Assembly (NCBI RefSeq): GCF_900110965.1
Contig: NZ_FOFO01000016.1
Coordinates: 1 to 64,000 of the forward strand
Direction of reading: 5' to 3'
Source of the DNA: Ectothiorhodospira magna
GTDB taxonomy: Bacteria > Pseudomonadota > Gammaproteobacteria > Ectothiorhodospirales > Ectothiorhodospiraceae
Length of the DNA: 64,000 nt
Each line of letters begins with the position of its first letter. Position 1 is the first letter of the stretch. The notes beneath the pieces were generated by a model that saw only the letters and a program-made list of their open reading frames with translations, made no database searches and was not told where the DNA came from. Of this stretch, positions 16,327-25,327 are shown in pieces. A program made the translations under genes and the position numbers.

Positions 16327-17124
16327 TCAATCCATTGGGGATTTGCCGGGGTTGCACTGGCCGTTGTTGCAGTGCCCCCGCAAATCCTCCCCCACCGGAT
16401 GGATACCCGCCACGGTATGCAAACCGTCAAGATCATAGATGGTGATCAGTTTGCGTCGCACCTGCATCAGTCCGGCACCCTGGAAGCGGGTAAACAGCCG
16501 GCTGACGGTTTCCACCGCCAGCCCCAGATAATTGGCGATGTCGTTTCTCGACATGGTGAGATTGAATTCCGTGCGGGAGAATCCGCGAATGCCCAGGCGG
16601 CTGGAAAGGCTCAGCAAAAAAGCCGCCAGTCGGGCATCGGAGGCTTTTTTGCCCAGCAGCATCATGAAATGTTCATCGGTCTGGATTTCCCGGCTCATGA
16701 TGCGAAACAGCTGGTGCTGTAATTCCGGAATGCGTACCGACAGTTCCTCAAGGCGATCAAAGGGAATTTCGCAAATGCTGGTGGTTTCCAGAGCCCGGGC
16801 GGCGCAGGGGTGGATGCCGTCGCTGATGGCGTCCAGGCCCAGCAGTTCACCGGGCAGATGAAAGCCGGTGATCTGTTCCTGGCCATCATCGGTCAGGGTG
16901 TAGGTTTTCACCGTGCCGGAACGCACCGCATAGATGGAGGTCATACGATCGCCGGGGCGATAGAGGTGATCCTTGCGCTGCAAGGGGCGTTTGCGGTTGA
17001 TGATCCGTTCGAGCAGCTGCAGCTCATCATCGCTGACCCCCAGGGGCAAGCACAGATCGTGGAGACTGCAGCTCTTGCAAGCATGCTTGAGACTGCCTAG
17101 ATCGAGGATCTTCGGGGCGGACAT
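16327..17124 (-). CDS. fnr: FNR/ANR-type oxygen-sensing transcription regulator
   Basis: Encodes 265 residues. Cys16, Cys19, Cys25 (CKSCSLHDLC) and Cys107 (IHPCAAR) match the four ligands of the oxygen-labile [4Fe-4S] cluster in FNR. A cyclic-nucleotide-like beta roll (about 35-125), a dimerisation helix (about 140-165) and a winged helix follow, with recognition helix VETVSRLFTRF carrying the E-SR residues that read TTGAT half sites. It should switch anaerobic and microaerobic genes. An unusual C-terminal tail adds two more Cys (GHCNNGQC). Convergent with dtd and divergent from hisB; the 223-bp gap to hisB must hold its promoter, but I see no good FNR box there. Confidence 0.93.
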   Translation of the reverse strand: MSAPKILDLGSLKHACKSCSLHDLCLPLGVSDDELQLLERIINRKRPLQRKDHLYRPGDRMTSIYAVRSGTVKTYTLTDDGQEQITGFHLPGELLGLDAISDGIHPCAARALETTSICEIPFDRLEELSVRIPELQHQLFRIMSREIQTDEHFMMLLGKKASDARLAAFLLSLSSRLGIRGFSRTEFNLTMSRNDIANYLGLAVETVSRLFTRFQGAGLMQVRRKLITIYDLDGLHTVAGIHPVGEDLRGHCNNGQCNPGKSPMD

Positions 17125-17347
17125 GCGGGTTCAACCACTCCTGCAGCCATCGGGCCGCCAGCTCATTGCCGAGGTTCGGTAACGCACTGATTCGGCACAT
17201 TACCCAAAGCCGGGCCGGGAGACAAGCACGGGCGTCACCGGGCGGGCACAGGCATACCCTGACCTTAACCAGGGAAGGATGTCAATATAAGGGCAGGGCT
17301 GTGGTAGGATGGGCCCCTGACCTGCTTCACCAGAGCCTCAAGCATTC

Positions 17348-17941
17348 ATGACCTCCCGTACAGCCCAGATCTCCCGCGATACCTTGGAAACCCGGATACA
17401 GGTGACCCTTGACCTGGATGGTCAGGGCCGGGGTGAATTGGCCACCGGCGTGCCCTTTCTGGATCACATGCTCGATCAGGTGGTCCGCCACGGCTGTATC
17501 GACTTGTCGGTGCAGGCAGATGGAGACCGCCACATTGACGACCATCACACCGTGGAGGACGTTGGTATTGCCCTGGGGCAGGCCATGGCCCAGGCGGTGG
17601 GAGACAAGCAGGGGATTCGTCGCTACGGCCATGCCTATGTGCCCCTGGACGAAGCCCTGTCCAGGGTGGTGATCGACTTCTCCGGTCGGCCAGGACTGCA
17701 CTATCATGTGACCTACCCCAGGGACCGTATTGGTCAGTTTGAGGTAGAACTGTTCGAGGAGTTTTTCCAGGGTTTTGTCAACCATGCCCGGGTCACCCTG
17801 CATCTGGACAGTCTACGGGGCAAGAATGCCCATCATATTGCCGAAACCCTGTTCAAGGCCTTTGGCCGTGCCCTGCGCATGGCCCTGGAGCCGGACCCCC
17901 GCATGCAGGGGATCATGCCCTCCACCAAGGGCGTGCTCTAA
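17348..17941 (+). CDS. hisB: Imidazoleglycerol-phosphate dehydratase
   Basis: Encodes 197 residues, the monofunctional dehydratase (the enteric enzyme is fused to a phosphatase). It converts imidazole glycerol phosphate to imidazole acetol phosphate in histidine synthesis. The two Mn-binding repeats are visible: FLDHMLDQ with [15 protein letters not shown], and later [15 protein letters not shown]. It heads the hisBHAFIE block; hisH starts 40 bp later. The promoter must lie in 17125-17347, shared with the divergent fnr gene; a TCAATATAAGG near 17282 is the only weak -10 candidate I see. Histidinol-phosphate phosphatase, hisG, hisD and hisC are not in the window. Confidence 0.97.
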   Translation: MTSRTAQISRDTLETRIQVTLDLDGQGRGELATGVPFLDHMLDQVVRHGCIDLSVQADGDRHIDDHHTVEDVGIALGQAMAQAVGDKQGIRRYGHAYVPLDEALSRVVIDFSGRPGLHYHVTYPRDRIGQFEVELFEEFFQGFVNHARVTLHLDSLRGKNAHHIAETLFKAFGRALRMALEPDPRMQGIMPSTKGVL

Positions 17942-17981
17942 AACCGCTTGTCTTCCCGGCCCGACTTTTGAAGAACCCTCT

Positions 17982-18629
17982 ATGAATACTGTTGCGGTGG
18001 TGGATTACGGCATGGGCAACCTGCGTTCCGTGGTCAAGGCCCTGGAGCATGCGGCTCCGGCCGGTACCCGGGTGCTGCTTACGGATCGCCCGGCGGATAT
18101 CCTCGAAGCAGACCGGGTGGTGTTTCCCGGTCAGGGAGCCGCCCGTGACTGCATGCTGGCCCTTGATCAGCGGGGCTTGTCGCAGGTATTGCGGGAAACG
18201 GCGCTCACCCGGCCATTTCTGGGCATCTGCATGGGCATGCAGGTGCTCATGGACCACAGTGAGGAAAACGGAGGCACCGATTGCCTGGGGATCGTCCCGG
18301 GTCGGGTGCGCGGATTTGGCGTCCATCTGACCGATGCCCGGGGCGAGCGCCTGAAGATTCCCCACATGGGCTGGAACCAGGTCCGCCAGGTCCATGCCCA
18401 TCCACTGTGGGCCGGCATCGAACAGGACAGCCGTTTCTATTTCGTGCACAGCTATTATGTCGAGCCGGCCACCCTCCCGGTGGTGGCGGGCACCACGGAC
18501 TATGGGATGCCGTTTACCTCGGCCATCGCCAAAGACCATATCTTCGCCATTCAGTGTCACCCAGAAAAAAGCGCCGCCACGGGTCTGACCCTGCTGCGCA
18601 ATTTCATGCACTGGACCGGCGGCGTCTGA
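17982..18629 (+). CDS. hisH: Imidazole glycerol phosphate synthase, glutaminase subunit
   Basis: Encodes 215 residues of a class I glutamine amidotransferase. Cys83 in GICMGMQVL is the nucleophile, with His and Glu in QCHPEKS near 193. It supplies ammonia to HisF for making imidazole glycerol phosphate and AICAR. VVDYGMGNLRSV is the family start. The 40-bp gap after hisB lacks a terminator, so both are in one operon; hisA follows after 26 bp. Confidence 0.97.
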   Translation: MNTVAVVDYGMGNLRSVVKALEHAAPAGTRVLLTDRPADILEADRVVFPGQGAARDCMLALDQRGLSQVLRETALTRPFLGICMGMQVLMDHSEENGGTDCLGIVPGRVRGFGVHLTDARGERLKIPHMGWNQVRQVHAHPLWAGIEQDSRFYFVHSYYVEPATLPVVAGTTDYGMPFTSAIAKDHIFAIQCHPEKSAATGLTLLRNFMHWTGGV

Positions 18630-18655
18630 AATCAGTCAATCAGGGGAATTAGATC

Positions 18656-19393
18656 ATGCTGGTGATCCCGGCCATCGACCTCAAGGACGGCAAATGTGTG
18701 CGGCTGCGCCAGGGGCGCATGGATGACTCGACGATATTTTCCGAAAGCCCGGTGGAGATGGCGGCCCGCTGGGTGGACGAAGGGGCAAGACGGCTGCATC
18801 TGGTGGATCTGGACGGCGCCATCGCTGGCCGTCCCCGCAACGCGGAGATCATCGGCGAGATCGTCTCCCGCTTCCCCGACCTGCCGGTGCAGGTGGGGGG
18901 CGGCATCCGGGACGACGACACGGTGCAGGCTTATCTGGACGCGGGGGTGCAGTGGGTGATCATCGGCACCAAGGCCGTCAGCGCCCCCCATTTCGTCAAT
19001 GACCTGTGCCTGGAGTTTCCCGGTCACATCATCGTCGGCCTGGATGCCAAGAACGGCAAGGTGGCCATTGATGGCTGGTCGAAACTGTCCCACCACGACG
19101 TGGAAGACATGGCCAGACATTTCGAACAGGACGGGGTGGCCGGCATCATCTTCACCGACATCTCCCGGGACGGCATGATGCAGGGGGTGAACGTGGACTC
19201 CACCGTGAGCCTGGCGCGGGGCGTGAACATCCCGGTGTTTGCGTCCGGCGGCGTGACCAGCATCGAGGACATCCGCCGTCTGTGCGCGGTGGAAGACGAG
19301 GGCGTCACCGGCGTCATCGTTGGCCGCGCCCTTTATGAAGGCACCCTCAGTCTTGCCGAGGCCCAGGCCCTGGCGGACCAGAACGCCACCTGA
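18656..19393 (+). CDS. hisA: Phosphoribosylformimino-5-aminoimidazole carboxamide ribotide isomerase
   Basis: Encodes 245 residues of the HisA TIM barrel, which catalyses the Amadori rearrangement of ProFAR to PRFAR. Asp8 in [11 protein letters not shown] and the Asp in [10 protein letters not shown] are the general acid/base pair; VQVGGGIR and ASGGV hold the phosphate. It has the two-fold repeated pattern shared with HisF, which follows after 14 bp in the same operon. Confidence 0.97.
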   Translation: MLVIPAIDLKDGKCVRLRQGRMDDSTIFSESPVEMAARWVDEGARRLHLVDLDGAIAGRPRNAEIIGEIVSRFPDLPVQVGGGIRDDDTVQAYLDAGVQWVIIGTKAVSAPHFVNDLCLEFPGHIIVGLDAKNGKVAIDGWSKLSHHDVEDMARHFEQDGVAGIIFTDISRDGMMQGVNVDSTVSLARGVNIPVFASGGVTSIEDIRRLCAVEDEGVTGVIVGRALYEGTLSLAEAQALADQNAT

Positions 19394-19407
19394 GCCCAGG
19401 GTCCGCC

Positions 19408-20178
19408 ATGCTTGCCAAGCGAATCATCCCCTGTCTGGACGTGGACCGTGGCCGGGTGGTCAAGGGCGTCAACTTCGTCGATATCCGCGATGCCGGTGAT
19501 CCGGTGGAGATCGCCCGGCGCTATGATGCCGAAGGGGCCGATGAACTCACCTTCCTGGACATCACCGCCAGTTCCGATGAGCGGGAAACCATCGTGCACG
19601 TGGTGGAGCAGGTGGCCGAACAGGTGTTCATCCCCCTGACGGTGGGCGGCGGCATTCGCCGGATCGAGGACATCCGGCGCCTGCTCAATGCGGGGGCGGA
19701 CAAGGTGTCCATCAATACCGCCGCGGTCTTCAACCCGGATTTCGTCCGCGAGGCGGCGGACCGGGTCGGTTCCCAGTGCATTGTCGTGGCCATCGACGCC
19801 AAGCAGGTGTCCGCGCCGGGGGCGCCCCTGCGCTGGGAGATCTTCACCCACGGCGGTCGCAAGCCCACCGGGCTGGATGCCATCGACTGGGCCCGGCGCA
19901 TGGTGGACAACGGCGCGGGCGAGATCCTGCTCACCAGCATGGACCGGGACGGCACCCGTCAGGGCTTTGACCTGCCCCTCACCCGGGCCATCGCCGACGC
20001 GGTGACGGTACCGGTGATCGCCTCCGGCGGCGTGGGGCATCTTCAGCATCTGGTGGAGGGGGTCACCGAGGGGCATGCGGACGCGGTACTGGCCGCCAGC
20101 ATCTTTCATTTCGGCGAGCACACCGTGGGCGAGGCCAAGCAGTACATGGCCGAACGGGGTGTCGAGGTGCGGCTGTAG
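19408..20178 (+). CDS. hisF: Imidazole glycerol phosphate synthase, cyclase subunit
   Basis: Encodes 256 residues of the HisF TIM barrel. Asp11 in [15 protein letters not shown] and the Asp in VVAIDAKQV are catalytic; [10 protein letters not shown] and [11 protein letters not shown] bind phosphate. With HisH it forms the synthase that turns PRFAR and ammonia into imidazole glycerol phosphate and AICAR. The position directly behind hisA, 14 bp away, is the usual proteobacterial order. Confidence 0.97.
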   Translation: MLAKRIIPCLDVDRGRVVKGVNFVDIRDAGDPVEIARRYDAEGADELTFLDITASSDERETIVHVVEQVAEQVFIPLTVGGGIRRIEDIRRLLNAGADKVSINTAAVFNPDFVREAADRVGSQCIVVAIDAKQVSAPGAPLRWEIFTHGGRKPTGLDAIDWARRMVDNGAGEILLTSMDRDGTRQGFDLPLTRAIADAVTVPVIASGGVGHLQHLVEGVTEGHADAVLAASIFHFGEHTVGEAKQYMAERGVEVRL

Positions 20179-20265
20179 GGGGAGGGGGGTGCCCGGTTGC
20201 TGGTCAATACCCCCGCCAACGGTTTAAAGTACATGCCCGATACCTCTATTCCCAGACTTTGGTGC

Positions 20266-20679
20266 ATGACCCTGAACACTCCCCTGGACATGATTCGATG
20301 GAATGCCGACGGTCTTGTCCCCGTCATTGCCCAGGACCATGCCGATGGCTGCGTGCTGATGGTGGCCTGGATGAACCGCGAGGCCCTGGCCCGTACCCTG
20401 GAAATCGGCGAGGCGGTCTACTGGTCCCGCTCCCGTGCCCGGCTGTGGCACAAGGGGGAAAGCTCGGGGCATGTGCAGGTGGTCCATGACCTGCGGCTGG
20501 ACTGCGACCGGGACGTGATTTTGCTCAAAGTAGAGCAAAAAGGCGGCATTGCCTGTCATACCGGGCGACGCCATTGCTTCTATCATCAGTATCGGGACGG
20601 TGAATGGGTGGAAGTCGACCCGGTACTCAAAGACCCGGAGGCCATTTACGGCCAGGAGGCCCCTGCCCATGGCCGATGA
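20266..20679 (+). CDS. hisI: Phosphoribosyl-AMP cyclohydrolase
   Basis: Encodes about 137 residues. The enzyme opens the purine ring of PR-AMP in histidine synthesis. Zinc ligands are visible in [27 protein letters not shown] (three Cys), after the [16 protein letters not shown] substrate segment. Family members begin near [15 protein letters not shown], so the ATG at 20266 is the likely start; in-frame ATG 20233 and the earlier 20197 would add tails. Ribosome sites do not decide. It is separate from hisE, whose start overlaps its end by 11 bp, whereas in enterics the two are fused. Confidence 0.94.
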   Translation: MTLNTPLDMIRWNADGLVPVIAQDHADGCVLMVAWMNREALARTLEIGEAVYWSRSRARLWHKGESSGHVQVVHDLRLDCDRDVILLKVEQKGGIACHTGRRHCFYHQYRDGEWVEVDPVLKDPEAIYGQEAPAHGR

Positions 20680-20995
20680 TCGCATCCTCGAACAGCTGGC
20701 CCAGGTGCTGGAATCCCGCAAGGGTGCGGATGCTTCCAGCTCCTATGTGGCCAGCCTGTATGCCAAGGGTCTGGACAGCATCCTTAAAAAAGTGGGCGAG
20801 GAAGCCACTGAAACCGTGGTGGCCGCCAAGAACGGTGATCCTGAGCAACTGATCTACGAGACCGCCGATTTATGGTTTCACACTCTGATACTGCTGGCCC
20901 AGCAGGGACTGGGGCCAGGCCAGGTACTGGCAGAACTGGAACGGCGTTTCGGGCTGTCGGGGTTGGAGGAAAAAGCGTCTCGCGGCACCCGCTAG
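20669..20995 (+). CDS. hisE: Phosphoribosyl-ATP pyrophosphatase
   Basis: Encodes 108 residues of the all-alpha MazG-like HisE fold, which removes pyrophosphate from PR-ATP in histidine synthesis. The metal-binding acidic pattern shows as [15 protein letters not shown] and [10 protein letters not shown] clear AGGAGG precedes the ATG at 20669, inside the end of hisI (11-bp overlap), so translation is coupled. It ends the his block; tatA follows after 65 bp. Confidence 0.96.
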   Translation: MADDRILEQLAQVLESRKGADASSSYVASLYAKGLDSILKKVGEEATETVVAAKNGDPEQLIYETADLWFHTLILLAQQGLGPGQVLAELERRFGLSGLEEKASRGTR

Positions 20996-21060
20996 TCCGC
21001 CGCTTACGATACGGATCACCAAAGCGGATACATCATTACTGACACATCTGGAGGCATCTC

Positions 21061-21363
21061 ATGGGTTTTGGCGGCATCAGCATCTGGCAATTGCTCATCA
21101 TCCTGGTCATCGTGGTCCTGCTGTTCGGGACCAAGAAGCTGCGCAACATGGGCGGTGATCTGGGCAGCGCCATCAAAAATTTCCGGCAATCGGTGCGTGA
21201 CGGCGAGGCCGGAACGGATGAGTCCCGCAAAGAGGCTTCCGATCCGGCCACACCCCAGCCCCCCTTGGAAAATCATCAGGAATCGGGTCGGGTTTTCGAG
21301 GCCGAGGCCACCCGCACCCCTTCCGCCGATGATAAACCCCAGGATGATCGGCGTTCGTCCTGA
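21061..21363 (+). CDS. tatA: Sec-independent translocase subunit TatA
   Basis: Encodes 100 residues: a short N-terminal membrane helix ([18 protein letters not shown]), the hinge [10 protein letters not shown], an amphipathic helix ([18 protein letters not shown]) and an acidic, flexible tail. TatA oligomers form the pore that moves folded, often cofactor-bearing proteins across the inner membrane. A TGGAGG site precedes the ATG. The his-tat adjacency is a common gammaproteobacterial order. tatB follows after 67 bp. Confidence 0.95.
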   Translation: MGFGGISIWQLLIILVIVVLLFGTKKLRNMGGDLGSAIKNFRQSVRDGEAGTDESRKEASDPATPQPPLENHQESGRVFEAEATRTPSADDKPQDDRRSS

Positions 21364-21430
21364 TGTTCTCCGGTGCCGGCGGGACATTGGTGTCCCCTGG
21401 TTTTTTTGTGACGATTAAGACGGGCCACAC

Positions 21431-21772
21431 ATGTTCGATTTTGGATTCTGGGAACTCATCATCATCGGCCTGGTGGCGTTGCTGGTGGTGGGGCCGGAAC
21501 GCCTGCCCAAGCTGGCCCGTGAAATCGGTCGCTGGGTGGGCAAGGTCCGTCGTTTCGTCAGCAGCGTGCGCTCCGATATCGAACAGGAGTTGCGGACCGA
21601 AGAACTCAGAAAGATGCTTGAGGATCAGGAGCGGGAGATCGGCCGCCTCAAGACCATGATGCAGGATACGGAGCAGGACCTGCGTCGGTCGGCGGACCAG
21701 CCCCGGGATCAGGACAGGTCCACGGAGTCCCCCGAGTCCGATCAGCCCCGGAAATCCAACCATGAATCATAA
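21431..21772 (+). CDS. tatB: Sec-independent translocase subunit TatB
   Basis: Encodes 113 residues starting MFDFGFWELIIIGLVALLVVG, the TatB-type membrane helix with the early Glu (residue 8), followed by PERLPKLAREIGRWVG and a long charged amphipathic helix. TatB works with TatC as the twin-arginine signal receptor. Its end overlaps the tatC start by 11 bp, so the pair is translationally coupled. Confidence 0.95.
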   Translation: MFDFGFWELIIIGLVALLVVGPERLPKLAREIGRWVGKVRRFVSSVRSDIEQELRTEELRKMLEDQEREIGRLKTMMQDTEQDLRRSADQPRDQDRSTESPESDQPRKSNHES

Positions 21773-22796
21773 TTCCGAGTCCCCCCAGGCCGGGAGCGAG
21801 GCCGAGGGAACCTTGCTGTCTCATCTGGTGGAACTGCGCACCCGATTGCTGCGCAGTGTACTGGCGATTTTGCTGGTATTTTTGGTGCTGTTCCCCTTCG
21901 CCAATCCCATCTATACCTTCCTGGCCGGGCCACTGATGGTGCATTTGCCGGAAGGCACCAGCATGATCGCCATCGAAGTGGCGGCACCGTTTCTGATTCC
22001 CTTCAAGCTGGTGCTGATGCTGGCCATTGTGATTTCGGTGCCTTTTTTGCTGTATCAAGCCTGGGCCTTTATTGCCCCCGGGCTGTACCGCCACGAAAAA
22101 CGGCTGGCAGTGCCCCTGCTGGTGTCCAGTACCGTCTTGTTCTATCTGGGAATGGCCTTTGCCTACTTTGTGGTCTTTCCGCTGATTTTTGCCTTCTTTA
22201 CCGCCTCTGCCCCGGAAGGGGTTGCCGTGATGACAGATATTTCCCGCTATCTGGATTTTGTCATCCTGCTGTTTTTGGCCTTTGGCATCGCTTTTGAAGT
22301 GCCCATTGCCACCATCCTGCTGGTGGCAATGGGGCTGACCACACCTGACCAACTGGCCGCCAAGCGACCCTATGTGATTGTTGGTGTGTTCGTGGTCGGC
22401 ATGGTCCTCACCCCACCGGATATCATCTCCCAGACCCTGCTGGCCTTGCCCATGTGGCTGCTGTTCGAGATCGGTATTGTCCTGTCCAGGATTCTGGTCC
22501 GGCGCAAGGCGGCTCGGGAGGCTGCCGGAGACACATCCCCCCCCGATGACGATGATCCACCGGACCGCCCAAGGGGCAGCGGGGCCACTGACCTGTCGGC
22601 CCGTGCAGCGGCCGCAGCCGCCAAGGCCCGGGCCAAAGCCGCCACCGCCGCAGCCCGTGCCCGTCAGGGTCGAAAAAATGAAACCGACCCGCCGCTGTCG
22701 GCATCTGAGATGGATGAAGCCCTGGATCAGGCCGAGGCGGAGGCGCGCCGGCTACGGGGGGGTTCGGATAATCCCAAGCCAAAACAGGATAACTGA
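21762..22796 (+). CDS. tatC: Sec-independent translocase subunit TatC with long C-terminal tail
   Basis: Encodes 344 residues. The first 250 hold the six-helix TatC core (SHLVELRTRLLRSVLAIL; PFLLYQAWAFIAPGLYRHEKR; FAYFVVFPLIFAFF; VPIATILLVAMGL; YVIVGVFVVGMVLTPPD). It recognises twin-arginine signal peptides with TatB. About 90 further residues form an extra cytoplasmic tail: a Pro/Asp-rich linker, an Ala/Arg/Lys-rich helix (AARAKA-type repeats near 275-310) and an acidic end. E. coli TatC has 258 residues and no such tail. gpmI starts directly after the stop, so it is likely in the same transcript. Confidence 0.95.
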   Translation: MNHNSESPQAGSEAEGTLLSHLVELRTRLLRSVLAILLVFLVLFPFANPIYTFLAGPLMVHLPEGTSMIAIEVAAPFLIPFKLVLMLAIVISVPFLLYQAWAFIAPGLYRHEKRLAVPLLVSSTVLFYLGMAFAYFVVFPLIFAFFTASAPEGVAVMTDISRYLDFVILLFLAFGIAFEVPIATILLVAMGLTTPDQLAAKRPYVIVGVFVVGMVLTPPDIISQTLLALPMWLLFEIGIVLSRILVRRKAAREAAGDTSPPDDDDPPDRPRGSGATDLSARAAAAAAKARAKAATAAARARQGRKNETDPPLSASEMDEALDQAEAEARRLRGGSDNPKPKQDN

Positions 22797-24341
22797 ATGA
22801 CCCAGTCTTCCCTCAATACCCCCCGTCGTCCCACGTTGCTGGTCATCATGGACGGCGTCGGGGTGAATCCAGGCAAGCTCAATAACGCCTATCACGACGC
22901 TGCAACACCCCGACTGGATCAGTATTTTGCCAACCACCCCCATACCCTGCTGGACGCCTCGGGGCGGGCAGTGGGACTGCCGGACGGGCAGATGGGAAAT
23001 TCCGAGGTGGGGCACCTGATTCTGGGTTGTGGCGCCGTGATCCGGCAAGACCTGGTGCGCATTGATGATGCCATCGAAGACGGCAGTTTCATGGACAATC
23101 CGGCCCTGACTGCAGCGGCAAAGGCCGCTGCTGCTGCGGATCGTCCCCTGCATCTGGTGGGGCTGGTGTCCGATGGGGGTGTTCACAGCCATATCCGTCA
23201 TCTCCATGCCCTGATCGAACTCTGTGGCCGCCATGATGCCCGCCCCGTAGTGCATATGATCACCGATGGTCGGGATACGGCCCCCAAGTCGTCCCCCACC
23301 CATGTGCCCGCCCTGGAACAAGCCCTGGCAGCCCACGGTGGCCGAATCGCTACCGTCACGGGCCGTTATTACGCCATGGACCGGGATCAGCGCTGGGAAC
23401 GCACTCAACTGGCCTTTGATGCCATGGTCCACGGCAAGGGCATCAAGGCATCCAGTGCAGCCGCCGCCCTGACCGCAGCCCATGAAGCGGGAGAAACCGA
23501 TGAATTCATCAAACCCCGGATCATCGACAAGGCGGGATTGATTCGTGCCGGAGATCCGGTGCTGTTCTTCAATTTCCGTAATGACCGGCCCCGCCAGCTC
23601 ACTGAGGCCCTGGCTCAGGCGGCGTTCAGCCATTTTGACCGGGGAAACTTCACCCCCGCCGCCGTCACTTGCCTGACCCGCTACGATGCCCGCTATGAAC
23701 TGCCGGTGGCTTTCCTGCCGGAGCGGCCCCAGGTGACCCTGTCGCGGATATTGAGCGAGGCAGGACTCCGGCAGCTACACTGCGCCGAGACGGAAAAGTA
23801 CGCCCATGTCACCTTTTTCTTCAATGGCGGTGTGGAACAGCCAGCCCCCGGTGAGGATCATGTCATGATTCCCTCCCCCAAGGTGGCCACCTATGATCTA
23901 AAGCCGGAGATGAGTGCCCCGGAGGTGGCGGCTGCGACGATCAAGGCGCTGCAAAGTGGTGATTATGATTTTGTGCTGGTGAATTTTGCCAATGGCGACA
24001 TGGTGGGTCATACCGCAGTCTACGAAGCCGTGGTCAAGGCAGTGGAAGCGCTGGATACTGCTGTGGGCCAGGTTCTGGATGTGGCCGTGGACGCAGGATA
24101 TTCGGTGATTCTCACCGCAGACCACGGCAATTGTGAGGAACTGATCGACCCGGCCACCGGCGAACCCCATACCCAGCACAGCATGTATCCGGTGCCCTGT
24201 CTGATCATCGACAGCACCCTCTGGCGCTTGAATAGCGGGGCCGGCCTGAGCGCCATCGCACCCACCGTGCTGCAATTGATGGGACTGACGCAACCCGTGG
24301 AGATGACCGGAAAATCCCTGCTGCTTGAAGCCCTGTCCTGA
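22797..24341 (+). CDS. gpmI: 2,3-bisphosphoglycerate-independent phosphoglycerate mutase
   Basis: Encodes 514 residues, the iPGM length. It interconverts 3- and 2-phosphoglycerate in glycolysis and gluconeogenesis through a phospho-Ser intermediate. Visible are VIMDGVGVNPG (metal Asp), MGNSEVGHLILG with nucleophile Ser69, ITDGRDTAPKS, the metal ligands in NFANGDMVGHT, and TADHGNCE. The ATG follows the tatC stop with no gap. The type II secretion genes begin 45 bp downstream. Confidence 0.97.
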   Translation: MTQSSLNTPRRPTLLVIMDGVGVNPGKLNNAYHDAATPRLDQYFANHPHTLLDASGRAVGLPDGQMGNSEVGHLILGCGAVIRQDLVRIDDAIEDGSFMDNPALTAAAKAAAAADRPLHLVGLVSDGGVHSHIRHLHALIELCGRHDARPVVHMITDGRDTAPKSSPTHVPALEQALAAHGGRIATVTGRYYAMDRDQRWERTQLAFDAMVHGKGIKASSAAAALTAAHEAGETDEFIKPRIIDKAGLIRAGDPVLFFNFRNDRPRQLTEALAQAAFSHFDRGNFTPAAVTCLTRYDARYELPVAFLPERPQVTLSRILSEAGLRQLHCAETEKYAHVTFFFNGGVEQPAPGEDHVMIPSPKVATYDLKPEMSAPEVAAATIKALQSGDYDFVLVNFANGDMVGHTAVYEAVVKAVEALDTAVGQVLDVAVDAGYSVILTADHGNCEELIDPATGEPHTQHSMYPVPCLIIDSTLWRLNSGAGLSAIAPTVLQLMGLTQPVEMTGKSLLLEALS

Positions 24342-24386
24342 TCCGACACCGGAACTGCCGGTCAACCGCCTTGCAGGTCATCGGCC

Positions 24387-25310
24387 ATGCTGACGTTTTC
24401 CAGAAGCATTTTCCTGTCGGGTATCCCCCCCCATCCGGCGGTTGTGGCCCGTCTGGGCCAGGGGTTGATGCTGATGCTGGTGGTGCTGTTGGCCTGGAGT
24501 CTGGCGCAACTGACCTGGGCCGTGCTGGTGCCCGCAACCAGCCCATCCATGCCGGTCGCGATGCAGGTACCGGGGGAACGTTTCCCCGCCACAGCGCCCC
24601 CTGCTGATCCAGGGCAGCGGCTGGCTTCGGTGGCGGATCTGCACCTGTTTGGTCAGGCCCAGGCCCTGCCTCAGACCCCGGCGGTGCCGGCCCAGGCACC
24701 AGAAACCCGGTTGCAACTGTCTCTTAAAGGGGTGGTGACCACCCCCGATCCAGCCCAGGGGGTGGCGCTGATTGCCGATGCGCAAGACAATGAACGACAT
24801 TACCGGGTCGGCGCCCAACTGCCGGGAGGCGCCCGGCTGGAGCAGATTTTTGCCGATCGGGTGATTTTGTCCAGGGGAGGCAGTTTTGAGATGTTGCGCC
24901 TGCCCAGGGAAACCCTGGAGACCACGGCAGTGGTACCGGTCCGCCCCATAGCCCCGACCATCGCCAGGGGGGCATCCCAACGGGATGAGACGCTGGCGAG
25001 CACTCTGGCCGAACGCCGGGCCATCTGGCTGCAGGAACCCGCCCGGTTCATGGACAGCATCCGGGCAAGACCGGTGATGGTGCAGGGGGAGATACGGGGA
25101 TTTACAGTATCCCCCCGGCGGGATCCGGCCCTGTTCCGCCAGGCCGGGCTGCGCCCTGGTGATGTGGTGACCGGCATCAACGGCACCCCGGTCAGCGCCA
25201 TCACCGATCCCCAGGCGCTGCTGACCCAGTTGGCCCAGGCCACCGAAATCAGGCTGGACCTGGAGCGCCAGGGGCGTACCCTGTCCCTGACTTTGCCTGT
25301 CGGACCCTGA
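24387..25310 (+). CDS. gspC: Type II secretion protein GspC
   Basis: Encodes 307 residues: a short cytoplasmic N-terminus, one membrane helix (about 28-48), a Pro-rich linker, the homology region (TRLQLSLKGVVTTPDPAQG to RVILSRGGSFEML) and a C-terminal PDZ domain (ALFRQAGLRPGDVVTGINGT). GspC bridges the inner-membrane platform and the secretin GspD and helps choose substrates. It heads gspCDEFGHIJ; the 45-bp gap after gpmI lacks a visible terminator, so an upstream promoter may be shared. Confidence 0.9.
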   Translation: MLTFSRSIFLSGIPPHPAVVARLGQGLMLMLVVLLAWSLAQLTWAVLVPATSPSMPVAMQVPGERFPATAPPADPGQRLASVADLHLFGQAQALPQTPAVPAQAPETRLQLSLKGVVTTPDPAQGVALIADAQDNERHYRVGAQLPGGARLEQIFADRVILSRGGSFEMLRLPRETLETTAVVPVRPIAPTIARGASQRDETLASTLAERRAIWLQEPARFMDSIRARPVMVQGEIRGFTVSPRRDPALFRQAGLRPGDVVTGINGTPVSAITDPQALLTQLAQATEIRLDLERQGRTLSLTLPVGP

Positions 25311-25327
25311 CGTGGAGCACCATCCCC

